A model generated the notes under the pieces. It searched no databases and was not told the origin of the DNA. It worked only from the letters and a program-made list of their open reading frames with translations. 64,000 nt of DNA from Enterococcus faecium (GTDB lineage Bacteria > Bacillota > Bacilli > Lactobacillales > Enterococcaceae), in the NCBI RefSeq assembly GCF_029023785.1, contig NZ_CP118955.1:186001-250000 (forward strand), in the 5' to 3' direction. Positions 19,356 through 29,076 of this stretch are shown in pieces (position 1 is the stretch's first letter; every line of letters begins with the position of its first letter). The translations under genes and the position numbers were made by a program.

Positions 19356-20462
19356 ATGATTATTAAAGAAGAGATTTTTGTACCTAAAGAATTAGTGAAA
19401 GAAAAAATTGACCTGCTCGTTGAAAACCTGACAACGATCAAAGACGATAATGGTGAATTTTTGTTGGACTTTGATGGACTGAAAGTAGATGACAAAAGCT
19501 GGACAGTGTGGAATTGGCCACAAGGTGTCGGTCTATATGGTATTTATAAAAATTACCAGATGACAAAAAATCCTCGCGCTTATCAAGTGGTCAATGAATG
19601 GTTTGAGGATCGTATGGAAGAAGGCGCTCCGCCCAAAAACGTCAATACAATGGCACCGCTATTGACTATGGCTTACTTGTATGAAGACACGAAAGATTCA
19701 CGCTATTTGCCTTATTTAGAACAATGGGCAGAATGGGTCATGAATGACATGCCTCGGACAAATGAAGACGGGTTACAGCATGCCACATATGGACCGGAAA
19801 ATAAGAATCAGTTGTGGGACGATACATTGATGATGACAGTGCTTCCTTTGGCAAAAATCGGGAAATTGTTGAATCGCCCAGAATATTTAGAAGAAGCTCG
19901 TTACCAGTTTATGATCCATATCAAATACTTGATGGATAAACGAACAGGATTGTGGTATCACGGCTGGACGTTTGAAGGAAATCATAACTATGCCGAAGCA
20001 TTTTGGGCTCGTGGAAACTGCTGGTTGACGATTGCTATTCCAGAGATCATTGAAATCTTAGAATTATCGAAAGAAGATGCATTGCGCAAATTATTGATCG
20101 AAACACTTGAAGCACAAGTGCGTGCATTAAAAACTTATCAGTCTGAAAGCGGTTTATGGCATACGTTGTTGGATGATCCTTCTTCTTACGTAGAATCTTC
20201 TGCAACTGCAGGATTTGCTTACGGTATTTTGAAAGCGGTCCATAAACGTTATTTACCACAAGAATATAAAGAAGTCGCTTATCGTGCTATCCAAGGATTG
20301 CTTGAACAAATCGATGAAAAAGGAGAAGTTCAAAACGTTTCAATCGGGACAGGAATGGGGGACAGTTTAGATTTTTATCGGAATATCGGAATCACAGCAA
20401 TGCCTTATGGACAGTCGTTAACGGTGCTTTGTTTGACAGAATTGCTCGTCTCTTATTGTTAA
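19356..20462 (+). CDS. Unsaturated rhamnogalacturonyl hydrolase (GH88/GH105, YteR-like)
   Basis: 368 residues without a signal peptide, hence cytosolic. The alpha/alpha-barrel signatures are visible: NVNTMAPLLTMAYLYE, WDDTLMMTVLPLAKIGK with Asp156 at the position of the catalytic Asp of YteR, YHGWTFEG, and AEAFWARGNCWL. The family adds water to the 4,5-double bond left by polysaccharide lyases, releasing a deoxy-keto-uronate from the neighbouring sugar. GH88 members act on glycosaminoglycan fragments; the rhamnose and galacturonate genes downstream favour a rhamnogalacturonan disaccharide (GH105). First gene of a run with the TRAP transporter (17-base gap). Confidence 0.85.
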   Translation: MIIKEEIFVPKELVKEKIDLLVENLTTIKDDNGEFLLDFDGLKVDDKSWTVWNWPQGVGLYGIYKNYQMTKNPRAYQVVNEWFEDRMEEGAPPKNVNTMAPLLTMAYLYEDTKDSRYLPYLEQWAEWVMNDMPRTNEDGLQHATYGPENKNQLWDDTLMMTVLPLAKIGKLLNRPEYLEEARYQFMIHIKYLMDKRTGLWYHGWTFEGNHNYAEAFWARGNCWLTIAIPEIIEILELSKEDALRKLLIETLEAQVRALKTYQSESGLWHTLLDDPSSYVESSATAGFAYGILKAVHKRYLPQEYKEVAYRAIQGLLEQIDEKGEVQNVSIGTGMGDSLDFYRNIGITAMPYGQSLTVLCLTELLVSYC

Positions 20463-20478
20463 AAGAAAGGAAACCCAT

Positions 20479-21507
20479 ATGAAAAAAACATCACTGCTGT
20501 TTGCAGCAAGTTCGCTTAGCCTAGGTCTGCTAGGTCTAAGCGGCTGCGGAAATAATTCTAGTGTGGCAACTGTCGCAGATGCAGACGTAAATGAGATAGT
20601 TACCTTGCGCTTTGCTTATGCAAGCAACAGCCAGCCAGTAATTGATGCAATGAATGAATTTGGGCGTTTAGTAAAAGAAAAAACAGATGGTTCCGTACAG
20701 ATCCAGTATTTCCCAGATGGACAACTGGGTGGAGAACGTGAACTGATCGAATTGACACAGTCAGGAGCAGTAGATTTCACAAAAGTAAGTGCCTCAGCGT
20801 TGGAAAGTTTCTCTAAAGATTATTCGATTTTTTCAGTTCCTTATCTATTCAATGATGAAGAACATTTCTTTAAGGTGATGGATAATGAAGAAATAATGGA
20901 GCCAATCTACCAATCGACCAAAAATTTAGGATTTACCGGATTGACCTATTATGATTCTGGTCAGCGCAGCTTTTATATGGTAGACGGTCCGATCCATACG
21001 CCGGAAGATTTGAAGGGAAAGAAGATCCGTGTGATGCAAAGCGAAACCGCTATCAAAATGGTAGAGCTTTTAGGCGGTTCGCCCGTACCTATGGGAAGTG
21101 ATGAAGTGTACACGTCTCTTCAATCCAATTTGATCAACGGATCAGAAAACAATGAATTTGTCTTGTATACAGCTGGACATGGTGGTGTGGCTAAATACTA
21201 TTCCTATGATGAGCATACACGTGTGCCAGATATCATCATCATGAATGATGCCATCAAAGAACAGCTAACTGATGAGCAGGAAAAAGCCATTGAAGAAGCA
21301 GCGAAAGAATCAACGGTTTTTGAAATTGAAGCTTTTGCAAAAGCAATTGAAGAAGAAAAAGCTTTAGCACAAGAAGAACATGGAGTCCAATTCAATGATG
21401 TAGATAATACACCGTTTCGAGAGGCAGTTGCCCCACTTCATGATATATTCAAAAACGATCCTACCTACAAAGACCTTTATCAAAAGATCCAAGAGCAAGG
21501 AGCGTAG
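20479..21507 (+). CDS. TRAP transporter substrate-binding lipoprotein (DctP family)
   Basis: 342 residues. Lipobox LGLSGC, with Cys23 the likely lipid anchor, as expected for a Gram-positive receptor. The DctP fold is supported by FPDGQLGGERELIELTQSG, VPYLFNDEEHFFKVM, LKGKKIRVMQSE with Arg184 (the family arginine that grips a substrate carboxylate) and GGSPVPMGSDEVYTSLQSN. TRAP receptors take organic acids, including sialic acid and uronates, which suits an unsaturated uronyl-rhamnose. Directly followed by the two membrane subunits. Confidence 0.9.
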   Translation: MKKTSLLFAASSLSLGLLGLSGCGNNSSVATVADADVNEIVTLRFAYASNSQPVIDAMNEFGRLVKEKTDGSVQIQYFPDGQLGGERELIELTQSGAVDFTKVSASALESFSKDYSIFSVPYLFNDEEHFFKVMDNEEIMEPIYQSTKNLGFTGLTYYDSGQRSFYMVDGPIHTPEDLKGKKIRVMQSETAIKMVELLGGSPVPMGSDEVYTSLQSNLINGSENNEFVLYTAGHGGVAKYYSYDEHTRVPDIIIMNDAIKEQLTDEQEKAIEEAAKESTVFEIEAFAKAIEEEKALAQEEHGVQFNDVDNTPFREAVAPLHDIFKNDPTYKDLYQKIQEQGA

Positions 21508-21512
21508 CTGTG

Positions 21513-21992
21513 ATGAAAATGATTTTAAACAAGGTATTAGAGATCCTGGGAGCTGTTTTGCTTGTTGGGATGGTCGCTGTTGTTTTATGGCAAGTATTTT
21601 CCAGAACGGTTTTAGGAAATCCAAATACGGTCACGGAAGAGCTTGTTCGATTCGGTCTTGTCTGGTTTGCCATGTTGTCTTCCGCGTATGTTGTGGGACA
21701 AAAAGCACATTTAGCCGTAACGGTTTTAAGTGAAAAATTAACTGGCAAAAAAAGTAAAATTTTAGAAGTTGTTGTTCAAAGTTTATTTCTGGTATTTGCT
21801 GCGATGATCATGGTGTATGGCGGATGGAATGCTGTCACATTGACAATGGGGCAGATCTCGCCTTCTTTAAGTATTCCTATGGGATATGTTTATCTGTCAG
21901 TACCTGTATCGGGGGTACTCATCATTATCTATAGCCTGATCAATCTAATCGATACATTAAGCAACAAGCCAGCAATTCAAGAAAAAATATAA
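21513..21992 (+). CDS. TRAP transporter small membrane subunit (DctQ family)
   Basis: 159 residues from ATG 21513 (GTG 21510 is an alternative; CAAGGAGCG fits the ATG better). Four membrane helices and the DctQ signatures VLWQVFSRTVLGNP, TEELVRFGLVWFAMLSSAY and GQKAHLAVTVL. Forms the membrane complex with the large subunit at 22008. The ATG is five bases after the receptor stop. Confidence 0.9.
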   Translation: MKMILNKVLEILGAVLLVGMVAVVLWQVFSRTVLGNPNTVTEELVRFGLVWFAMLSSAYVVGQKAHLAVTVLSEKLTGKKSKILEVVVQSLFLVFAAMIMVYGGWNAVTLTMGQISPSLSIPMGYVYLSVPVSGVLIIIYSLINLIDTLSNKPAIQEKI

Positions 21993-22007
21993 AAATGGAG
22001 GAATAAA

Positions 22008-23303
22008 ATGGCAATAGAAGCCGGATTAGTGTTATTTTTTGTATTTGTTGTGTTGCTTGTATTAGGGATGCCGATTGCTATAAGTATTGCATTCTCATCG
22101 ATGATGACTTTATTGTTAGTTATACCGTTTGATGTTTCTGCTTTTAGTTCAGCTCAAAAAATGGTGGGAAGTATCAATAGTTTTTCGCTGATCGCTATTC
22201 CGTTTTTCGTTCTCTCGGGCATTATCATGAATAATGGAGGGATAGCTAAGAAACTAGTGGATTTTGCGATGTTGTTCGTCGGGCGCGTGCCGGGGGCTTT
22301 GGCTCATACGAATGTGTTAGGGAATGCTTTATTTGGTTCCATCTCTAGCTCGGCCATTGCCGCTTCTACCGCGATTGGCGGAGTGTTGATCCCTCAGCAA
22401 GTGGAAGAAGGATATGACCGGAAGTTTGCGACAGCGGTCAATATCGCGTCAGCTCCGACAGGTATGGTCATTCCTCCAAGTACTGCTTTTATCATGTATT
22501 CACTTGTTGCTGGTGGTGCTTCGATCTCTGCTTTGTTTATGGGAGGTTATCTCGTAGGCGCTTTGTGGGCGCTAGGAATCATGCTAGTAGCATTCATCGT
22601 TGCTAAAAAGAATAAATACCCTGTTGTCGAAAAAGGACAGATGGCTCATGCTGGAAAAATAATAAAAGAGGCGATTCCTAGCCTTCTATTGATTGTCATC
22701 ATTATCGGTGGTATCTTGACGGGGATATTTACAGCAGTAGAAGCTTCAGCGATAGCTGTCATTTACTCCCTGTTGATTGCTATGTTTTACTATAAAACGG
22801 TAAAACTAAAAGATATACCTAATATGTTGTTTCAATCAGTAGCAATGTCAGGGACGATCATGTTCTTATTGGCTACTTCTTCCATGATGTCTTTCGCCAT
22901 GGCGTTTACCGGTATTCCTCAGGCAATTAGTTCGTTGATTATGGGCGTAACGGATAATAAATTTATTATTCTGTTATTAGTCAATCTTGTGTTATTACTG
23001 GTGGGTATGTTTATGGATGTGGCGCCTGCTATCTTGATTTTTACACCAATATTTTTACCAATCGTCACAAGTGTAGGGGTTGATCCTGTACATTACGGGT
23101 TGTTTTCAATCATGAATCTGTGTGTAGGCTCCATCACGCCGCCAGTAGGTACAGGACTATATGTCGGTGCAAGTGTAGGAGGCGTAAAAGCAGAGGCAAT
23201 GCTGAAACCGCTTCTTCCTTTTTATGGGGTTATCTTAGTCGTCTTGTTTTTGATTACTTACTTCCCGCAAATCGTCATGTGGCTACCCAATATGCTGAGT
23301 TAG
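22008..23303 (+). CDS. TRAP transporter large permease (DctM family)
   Basis: 431 residues, about 11-12 membrane helices. Family signatures: IAIPFFVLSGIIMNNGG, ANVLGNALFGSISSSAIA-like segment (HTNVLGNALFGSISSSA), APTGMVIPPSTAFIMYS, and MDVAPAILIFTPIFLPI. Drives sodium- or proton-coupled uptake of the solute captured by the receptor. AATGGAGGAATAAA provides the ribosome site. Confidence 0.93.
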   Translation: MAIEAGLVLFFVFVVLLVLGMPIAISIAFSSMMTLLLVIPFDVSAFSSAQKMVGSINSFSLIAIPFFVLSGIIMNNGGIAKKLVDFAMLFVGRVPGALAHTNVLGNALFGSISSSAIAASTAIGGVLIPQQVEEGYDRKFATAVNIASAPTGMVIPPSTAFIMYSLVAGGASISALFMGGYLVGALWALGIMLVAFIVAKKNKYPVVEKGQMAHAGKIIKEAIPSLLLIVIIIGGILTGIFTAVEASAIAVIYSLLIAMFYYKTVKLKDIPNMLFQSVAMSGTIMFLLATSSMMSFAMAFTGIPQAISSLIMGVTDNKFIILLLVNLVLLLVGMFMDVAPAILIFTPIFLPIVTSVGVDPVHYGLFSIMNLCVGSITPPVGTGLYVGASVGGVKAEAMLKPLLPFYGVILVVLFLITYFPQIVMWLPNMLS

Positions 23304-23313
23304 GAGAATAGTT

Positions 23314-24138
23314 ATGTTGAACATTACAATTAGAGGACATGATCTTTCCGAAGTCCAAACGATAGAAGATCTTGCAGAAAAAACAAAAGAACAAGGGATT
23401 CATACACTGCAGCTCGCCTTAGGTCTTTCGTTTCCTGAAATACCTTCTGGCGCAAATGAGATCAATTCTGGGATGGGAAATTATGTCAAACGAGTTTTAG
23501 AAAAGCAAGAAGTGACCGTAGGAATTTTAAGTTGCTATATCAATATGATTCATCCAGATTTAACGATACGAGAAGAGTTGCTGACAAAGTTCGAGCAGTA
23601 TCTTCGCTATGCTTCTTCCTTTGGTGCGTCGATGGTTCCTTCGGAAACTGGATGTGTTTTGCCGGAAATCCAATATACGGAAGAAAATTTCACAGATGAA
23701 GCATTTGCTGAAGCTGTGTCCGTTATCCGTCGCTTGGTAAAAGCTGGAGAAAAATACCAAATGATGGTGGGGATAGAACCAGGTTTGAATCATCCGGTGT
23801 ATTCTTTAGCAAGGGTAGAGCAGCTGATCCAAGCAGTAGATTCGGACTATCTAGGAATCATTTTAGATCCGACCAATTTGATCACAAGTAGTGATTATCA
23901 AGAACAAGTCCAATTGGTAGAAGAAGCTTTTGAACGTTTTGGTGAAAAGATATGTGCGGTTCATTTGAAAGATTTTCGTGTCGAACAGGAAAAAATCGTG
24001 CCGGTAAATTTGGGAGACGGTGTGATCGAGTACACAAAAATCAAAGAAATCATCATGAAGAATCGTCCGTACCTGTATGTGGTTCTTGAAGAAACAAAAG
24101 ATGATGGGATTCGTTATGGAAGAAGTCTTCTTGAATAA
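23314..24138 (+). CDS. Sugar phosphate isomerase/epimerase-like TIM-barrel protein
   Basis: 274 residues with the xylose-isomerase-like barrel pattern (AP endonuclease family 2): LQLALGLSFPEIP near the N-terminus, VGILSCYINMIHPDL, YASSFGASMVPSETG, VGIEPGLNHPVYS, GIILDPTNLI and VHLKDFRVEQ. The Glu/Asp/His metal ligands of this fold are probably in those blocks. Ten bases after the transporter gene. The substrate is unknown; position suggests it isomerises or epimerises a uronate or keto-sugar released in this pathway. Confidence 0.75.
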   Translation: MLNITIRGHDLSEVQTIEDLAEKTKEQGIHTLQLALGLSFPEIPSGANEINSGMGNYVKRVLEKQEVTVGILSCYINMIHPDLTIREELLTKFEQYLRYASSFGASMVPSETGCVLPEIQYTEENFTDEAFAEAVSVIRRLVKAGEKYQMMVGIEPGLNHPVYSLARVEQLIQAVDSDYLGIILDPTNLITSSDYQEQVQLVEEAFERFGEKICAVHLKDFRVEQEKIVPVNLGDGVIEYTKIKEIIMKNRPYLYVVLEETKDDGIRYGRSLLE

Positions 24139-24188
24139 TGTAAAGAAGACGTTGGTTAACTAATATTTAGAATGGAGGGGGCGGGGCT

Positions 24189-24216
24189 AGAAGATGCCAC
24201 GTCTCTTCTTTTTTAT
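24189..24216 (+). terminator. Weak terminator after the TRAP operon
   Basis: AGAAGATGCCACGTCTCTTCTTTTTTA: six-base stem AGAAGA/TCTTCT with a T-run. Confidence 0.35.
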
Positions 24217-24302
24217 AAGAGTATATAAAAGCAGCTCTTTTTGATTACAAAAAACGTGGTATAATAAAATTGTGCATAAGTGAACAAAAGGAGGTGCGGC
24301 AC

Positions 24303-25202
24303 ATGCTCCAAAAGAAAATCAGCGGTGAACAAGTCAATACGATGGTTTCTGATCAGTATGAAATCTATCATGTCAAAGATGTCGTCAGCCAAAATAAAAC
24401 GATCTATCATCATCATGATTTCTATGAGATCCATGCTACATTAAAGGGAGAAGCGACTTTTTATTTGAACGGACGACAATTTACGATCAAAGCAGGAAGT
24501 GTGCTGCTCATCCATTCCAATGATTTGCATCGTATCGTCCGCCAATCTTCAGATGTATTCGAGCGTGTCTATATCTTTGTCACCCCTTCTTTTCTAGAAA
24601 GTCGTTCCACGCCATGGTCTAATCTATCGGCTTGTTTTCAACCAATGGGAGAGAAGAGGAGTCGTGTATTGCAAATAGAACAGGAAGTATTGAAGCAAAA
24701 ATTATCATTTATCGACCATCCTCCTGATAAAAAAATTTACGGTGAAGACATAAAATATGAACAAGCTCTGGTAGAATACTTGATTTTTCTCAATCAAGTT
24801 GTACAAAAAGAAGAGAGTGCGCAAGAACAGAATGCTGTAGTTCCTAATGAGCGTGTGGAACAAATGTTACAATATATCTCAAAAAATTTATCTCATCCGC
24901 TTTCTTTAGAGGAAATGGAAAAGCAGTTTTTTGTCAGCAAATACCATATCACACGAGAATTTAAAAAGTACACTGGATTTACGTTTCATCAGTATGTAAT
25001 GAAGAAAAAGCTGATCTATGCCAAGCACTTGTTGCGAGAATACCGCAGCTCTAGTGCTGTATATAGTAAAAGTGGTTTTTCTTCTTATCCGCATTTTCTG
25101 AAAGCATTCAAGAGAGAGTTCGGCATAACGCCTAAAGAATTTTTGAAACGTGATACACAGAAACAGTTGGTTCATTATGAACATTTTGAAGATGAACAAT
25201 GA
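24303..25202 (+). CDS. AraC family transcriptional regulator
   Basis: 299 residues from ATG 24303 (AAAGGAGGTG seven bases upstream; the TTG at 24270 precedes this site). N-terminal cupin: YHHHDFYEIHATLKGEATF and LIHSNDLHRIV. C-terminal double helix-turn-helix: SLEEMEKQFFVSKYHITREFKKYTGFTFHQYV and SGFSSYPHFLKAFKREFGITPKEF. It lies between the hydrolase/TRAP genes and the rhamnose operon, convergent with the second AraC gene, so it most likely activates the 19.3-24.1 kb operon in response to the imported saccharide. Confidence 0.85.
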   Translation: MLQKKISGEQVNTMVSDQYEIYHVKDVVSQNKTIYHHHDFYEIHATLKGEATFYLNGRQFTIKAGSVLLIHSNDLHRIVRQSSDVFERVYIFVTPSFLESRSTPWSNLSACFQPMGEKRSRVLQIEQEVLKQKLSFIDHPPDKKIYGEDIKYEQALVEYLIFLNQVVQKEESAQEQNAVVPNERVEQMLQYISKNLSHPLSLEEMEKQFFVSKYHITREFKKYTGFTFHQYVMKKKLIYAKHLLREYRSSSAVYSKSGFSSYPHFLKAFKREFGITPKEFLKRDTQKQLVHYEHFEDEQ

Positions 25203-25213
25203 GAATGATCACT

Positions 25214-25278
25214 AAAAAATAACCGCAGTAGCTGCTGTTGTTTACATAGAAGCAGAAACTGCGGTTATTTTATTTTTA
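25214..25278. terminator. Bidirectional terminator between the two AraC genes
   Basis: AAAATAACCGCAGT ... ACTGCGGTTATTTTATTTTT; a long stem shared by the convergent genes. Confidence 0.8.
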
Positions 25279-25327
25279 TCTATATATTTCAAAATATTTT
25301 GAAAAAATGACGTACATATTATATGAA

Positions 25328-26197
25328 TCAGCTGAATTTACGAAAGTCTCTCGGCGATAGTCCTGTTTTTGCTTTGAACAGGCGGCTAAAGTAAGCAAAA
25401 TTCTCAATCCCTATTTCTTCGGAAATCATTCGAACCGTAAATTCTGTATACCGAAGAAGGTCTTTAGCGTAAGAAAGTTTTTTGCTGATCAAATAATCGA
25501 TTGGTGGAGAACCGATAAATTTGGAAAAATCTTTGCTCAGCTGATATTTATTCAATAAGAATTGTTGTTCTAATTGATCAAGTGTAATCGTTTCTTTGAA
25601 ATGTTCGTCTAAGTATTGCTTCAGTTTGTAAACGTAGGCGGGAATATCCTCTTCTTCGAAATCTAGCTGATACTTTTGCAAAATCAGTTCATTCAGCAAC
25701 TCGTGGATAGCTACAGAGGACTGGAAATCGGTACGGGCATTCGTGCCTTGTTGCATGTGGATCAATTCTGTGATCAAATGGTGGATCTTGTTTTCTGATG
25801 GATCCCCTGTTGAATGGAAGGTGTTATGGCCGTCTTTTGTGAACTCCTGATAAAATGATTGGACGTTCTGACCATTCAAATGGATCCAATCCATTTCCCA
25901 TGGTTCTTCGCTGATCGTTTGATAACGCTGATATTCTTGGCAGTCAATAAAAAATAAGTCTCCAGCTTTTAGCTGTTGCTGATTATCATTATATGTAAGC
26001 GAACCTTTGCCAGACAAAGTAAACTTTATCAAGTAAGAAGGTAAATGTGCTCGTTCAGTATAGTAAGGGATTGGTGCTTTGAAGTAACCGATTTCTTGGA
26101 TATAAAAAAATAAATTCCTGCTTCTTTGTGTAGGCGTCAAGATCACTCTTTTTGAGTCTTCCGACCATGAGTGGTTGGCTTTTTCCCAGTAATCCAT
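25328..26197 (-). CDS. AraC family regulator, likely rhamnose operon activator
   Basis: 289 residues. N-terminal cupin-like ligand domain (SYLIKFTLSGKGSLTYN, KAGDLFFIDCQEYQRYQ) and C-terminal AraC DNA-binding domain (TLDQLEQQFLLNKYQLSKDFSKF..., then ENFAYFSRLFKAKTGLSPRDFRK). Divergent from rhaB with a 152-base gap, the standard layout of a local activator; therefore a functional counterpart of RhaR/RhaS. Nothing unusual in length. Confidence 0.85.
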   Translation of the reverse strand: MDYWEKANHSWSEDSKRVILTPTQRSRNLFFYIQEIGYFKAPIPYYTERAHLPSYLIKFTLSGKGSLTYNDNQQQLKAGDLFFIDCQEYQRYQTISEEPWEMDWIHLNGQNVQSFYQEFTKDGHNTFHSTGDPSENKIHHLITELIHMQQGTNARTDFQSSVAIHELLNELILQKYQLDFEEEDIPAYVYKLKQYLDEHFKETITLDQLEQQFLLNKYQLSKDFSKFIGSPPIDYLISKKLSYAKDLLRYTEFTVRMISEEIGIENFAYFSRLFKAKTGLSPRDFRKFS

Positions 26198-26293
26198 GTA
26201 AACACTCCCAACTTGTCAAGATAATGCAATTATATACCAAAATAGTGTGAAGCAAAATATAAGATTCTGTATTATGATAGCATTGTTAATAAA

Positions 26294-26307
26294 TGATAAC
26301 GCTTTAT
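26294..26307. promoter_or_regulatory. cre-like site before rhaB
   Basis: TGATAACGCTTTAT matches the core of the CcpA consensus (TG-N-AA-N-CG-N-T) but lacks the terminal CA; ~43 bases upstream of the rhaB start. Confidence 0.45.
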
Positions 26308-26349
26308 TAATAAAGTGCTAATCAACAATAAAGTAAAAGAGGTGGAGAA

Positions 26350-27810
26350 ATGAATCCAACATTTGTTGCCATCGATATCGGTGCATCAAGCGGACGACTA
26401 ATGAAAAGTACGAGGGATGCAAAAGGTTCTTTGATCTTGGAAGAAGTACACCGGTTCAAAAACGGCTTTCGGAACAAAGACGGTCACGATCGCTGGAAGA
26501 TCGATTATCTTATCAAAGAGATTTTGATTGGATTTGAAAAATTAAAGCAGACAGGAATTGATCGCCTTTTTGCGGGGATCGATACATGGGCAGTCGATTA
26601 CTGTCTGATTGATGAACAAGGGGATCGGATAAATGATCCGATTGCTTATCGGGACAAGCGTACCAATGGAGCAGTAGAACAGTTTTCTGAAATCTATTCT
26701 CTAGATAAGTTGTATGAGCAGACAGGGATTCAGATCCAGCCTTTCAATACCTTGTTCCAATTGTTTGCTGAAGAAAAAGAAAATTTGGCAAAAGCACATA
26801 AATTGTTACTGATACCTGATTATTTAGGGTATGTCTTTACTGGTAACATGGTGACGGAGAAAACTAATGCATCTACTATGCAGCTGCTGAATGCAGGGAC
26901 AAAAGAATGGGAAATAGAACTTCTTGAAAAAATCGGTGTCTCGAAGGAATTATTTCCACCATTGACAGAGCCGGGAACGATACTAGGAGATCTGCAAAAA
27001 GAACAATTTTCAAAATATGATTTGCCAGATGTGACCTTTATCACAGTAGCAAGTCATGATACGGCGTCAGCTGTATTAGGAACGCCAGGTCAAGGAGAAC
27101 GTTGGGGTTATATCAGCAGTGGGACATGGTCGCTTTTAGGGATTGAAACAAAGATCGCCAATGTTTCTCGCAATGCTTTTTCTGAAAATTATACGAATGA
27201 ATGGGGTGCCCATAACACGGTGCGTTTTTTGAAAAACATCATGGGGATGTGGTTGATCCAGGAAGTTGCCCGAATGCAAGAGTACGAGTACAGTTATGCG
27301 GAATTGGCAGAGCTTGCTGCAAAAGAAAAACCGCTGCAGCAAGTGATGGAAATCAATGACCCTCGATTTTTGAATCCCCCAAATATGATAGAAGAGATTC
27401 AGCAATACTGTTTTGAAACAGAGCAGCCAGTCCCTGTCTCATCGGGAGCTATCGCTCGTTGTGTGTATGATAATCTTGCTCTTTGTTACGCACAAGAGCT
27501 GATCAAAGTAGAACACTTAACTGGAACGAAATTGGAAAAGCTGCACATCGTAGGGGGCGGATCGAATAATCGTCTACTGAATCAATTGACAGCAGATTAT
27601 GCCGGAATCATTGTAGAAGCAGGACCTAGTGAAGCCACAGCAATCGGGAATGTTGCCATGCAAATGCTCAGTACAGGTCAGTTTTCGAATATAGAACAAG
27701 CAAGAAATGTAATCAAACAGTCGTTTCCATGTGAAACTTTTTACCCAGATGAAAATAAGCAAAACACGATGGAATGGTACGTGAATAAAATCAAAGGAGT
27801 AATCGTATGA
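26350..27810 (+). CDS. rhaB: L-rhamnulokinase RhaB
   Basis: 486 residues of the FGGY kinase family. N-terminal phosphate loop [30 protein letters not shown] with the catalytic Asp region; [26 protein letters not shown]; and C-terminal [16 protein letters not shown]. Phosphorylates L-rhamnulose to the 1-phosphate. AGAGGTGG precedes the start. First gene of rhaB-rhaA-rhaD-rhaM; its last codon overlaps the rhaA start (ATGA). Confidence 0.93.
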   Translation: MNPTFVAIDIGASSGRLMKSTRDAKGSLILEEVHRFKNGFRNKDGHDRWKIDYLIKEILIGFEKLKQTGIDRLFAGIDTWAVDYCLIDEQGDRINDPIAYRDKRTNGAVEQFSEIYSLDKLYEQTGIQIQPFNTLFQLFAEEKENLAKAHKLLLIPDYLGYVFTGNMVTEKTNASTMQLLNAGTKEWEIELLEKIGVSKELFPPLTEPGTILGDLQKEQFSKYDLPDVTFITVASHDTASAVLGTPGQGERWGYISSGTWSLLGIETKIANVSRNAFSENYTNEWGAHNTVRFLKNIMGMWLIQEVARMQEYEYSYAELAELAAKEKPLQQVMEINDPRFLNPPNMIEEIQQYCFETEQPVPVSSGAIARCVYDNLALCYAQELIKVEHLTGTKLEKLHIVGGGSNNRLLNQLTADYAGIIVEAGPSEATAIGNVAMQMLSTGQFSNIEQARNVIKQSFPCETFYPDENKQNTMEWYVNKIKGVIV

Positions 27811-29063
27811 ACACGATTGAAAGAAATTACGAACAAGCAAAAGAAAAATATGCAACTATCGGTGTAGATACAGATGCTGTACTAGAAAAGATACAGGACA
27901 TCAAAATTTCTATGCATTGCTGGCAAGGAGATGATGTCAAAGGTTTCTTGACACCGGATGGCGAATTGACCGGTGGAATCATGGCGACAGGGAATTTTCC
28001 AGGAGCCGCACGAACACCTGAAGAGCTTAGACAAGATCTGGAGAAGGCTTATTCGTTGATACCGGGCAAACACAAATTGAACCTTCATGCTATCTATTTG
28101 GATACAGAAGAATCTGTCGATCTAAATGAAATTGAGCCGAAACATTTTGAAAAATGGGTAGAGTGGGCAAAAAAAGAAGAAATCGGTCTTGACTTCAATC
28201 CGACTTTCTTTTCGCATCCAATGATGAAAGACGGCTTTACATTGGCTCATCCAGATAAAGAAGTTCGTGAATACTGGATCGAACACGGGAAAAGAAGCCG
28301 CAAAATCGCGGAGTACTTTGGGAAAGAAACTGGGCAAACAAGTATCAATAACTTTTGGGTACCTGATGGGATGAAAGATAATCCGATTGATCGTTTTACC
28401 CCACGGGAACGTTTAATGGAATCACTCGATGAAATTTTTACAGAAGAGTTAGATGAACGGTATGTACAAGATGCAGTAGAAAGCAAACTATTTGGTTTAG
28501 GCGCTGAAGCTTATACAGTCGGTTCCCATGAATTTTATATGGGTTACGGGTTGACTCGTGACAAACTTGTTTGTCTAGATGCTGGACATTTTCATCCAAC
28601 AGAAGTGATTTCCAATAAATTATCTTCATTAGCTTTATTCAGCAAAGGAATCATGTTGCATGTTTCCCGTCCAGTGCGTTGGGATTCAGACCATGTGGTT
28701 TTGATGGATGATGAATTGCAGGAAATCGCTAAAGAATTAGTCCGTAACGAATTGTTGGAAAAAACAAATATCGGTCTGGATTTCTTTGATGCAACGATCA
28801 ACCGTATCGCTGCTTGGGTCATCGGTACGAGAAATACACAAAAAGCACTGCTGAAAGCTATGCTGGAACCAGTTGAGCGATTGAAAGAAATGGAGCTGGC
28901 TTTTGACTTTACTTCAAGAATGGCTTATACGGAAGAATTGAAAGATTTCCCGTATGCCGATGTATGGAATTATTTCTGTTACAAAAATCAAGTTCCAGTT
29001 GGTTTGGATTGGCTGGAAGAAGTCCAGGAATATCAAAAAGACGTGTTGGAATTAAGAAAATAG
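27807..29063 (+). CDS. rhaA: L-rhamnose isomerase RhaA
   Basis: 418 residues. Converts L-rhamnose to L-rhamnulose, the step before RhaB. Conserved blocks: [70 protein letters not shown] and [15 protein letters not shown], which carry the metal-binding Asp/His residues. Four-base overlap with rhaB indicates coupling. Confidence 0.95.
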   Translation: MNTIERNYEQAKEKYATIGVDTDAVLEKIQDIKISMHCWQGDDVKGFLTPDGELTGGIMATGNFPGAARTPEELRQDLEKAYSLIPGKHKLNLHAIYLDTEESVDLNEIEPKHFEKWVEWAKKEEIGLDFNPTFFSHPMMKDGFTLAHPDKEVREYWIEHGKRSRKIAEYFGKETGQTSINNFWVPDGMKDNPIDRFTPRERLMESLDEIFTEELDERYVQDAVESKLFGLGAEAYTVGSHEFYMGYGLTRDKLVCLDAGHFHPTEVISNKLSSLALFSKGIMLHVSRPVRWDSDHVVLMDDELQEIAKELVRNELLEKTNIGLDFFDATINRIAAWVIGTRNTQKALLKAMLEPVERLKEMELAFDFTSRMAYTEELKDFPYADVWNYFCYKNQVPVGLDWLEEVQEYQKDVLELRK

Positions 29064-29076
29064 GAGTGTGGCTATA

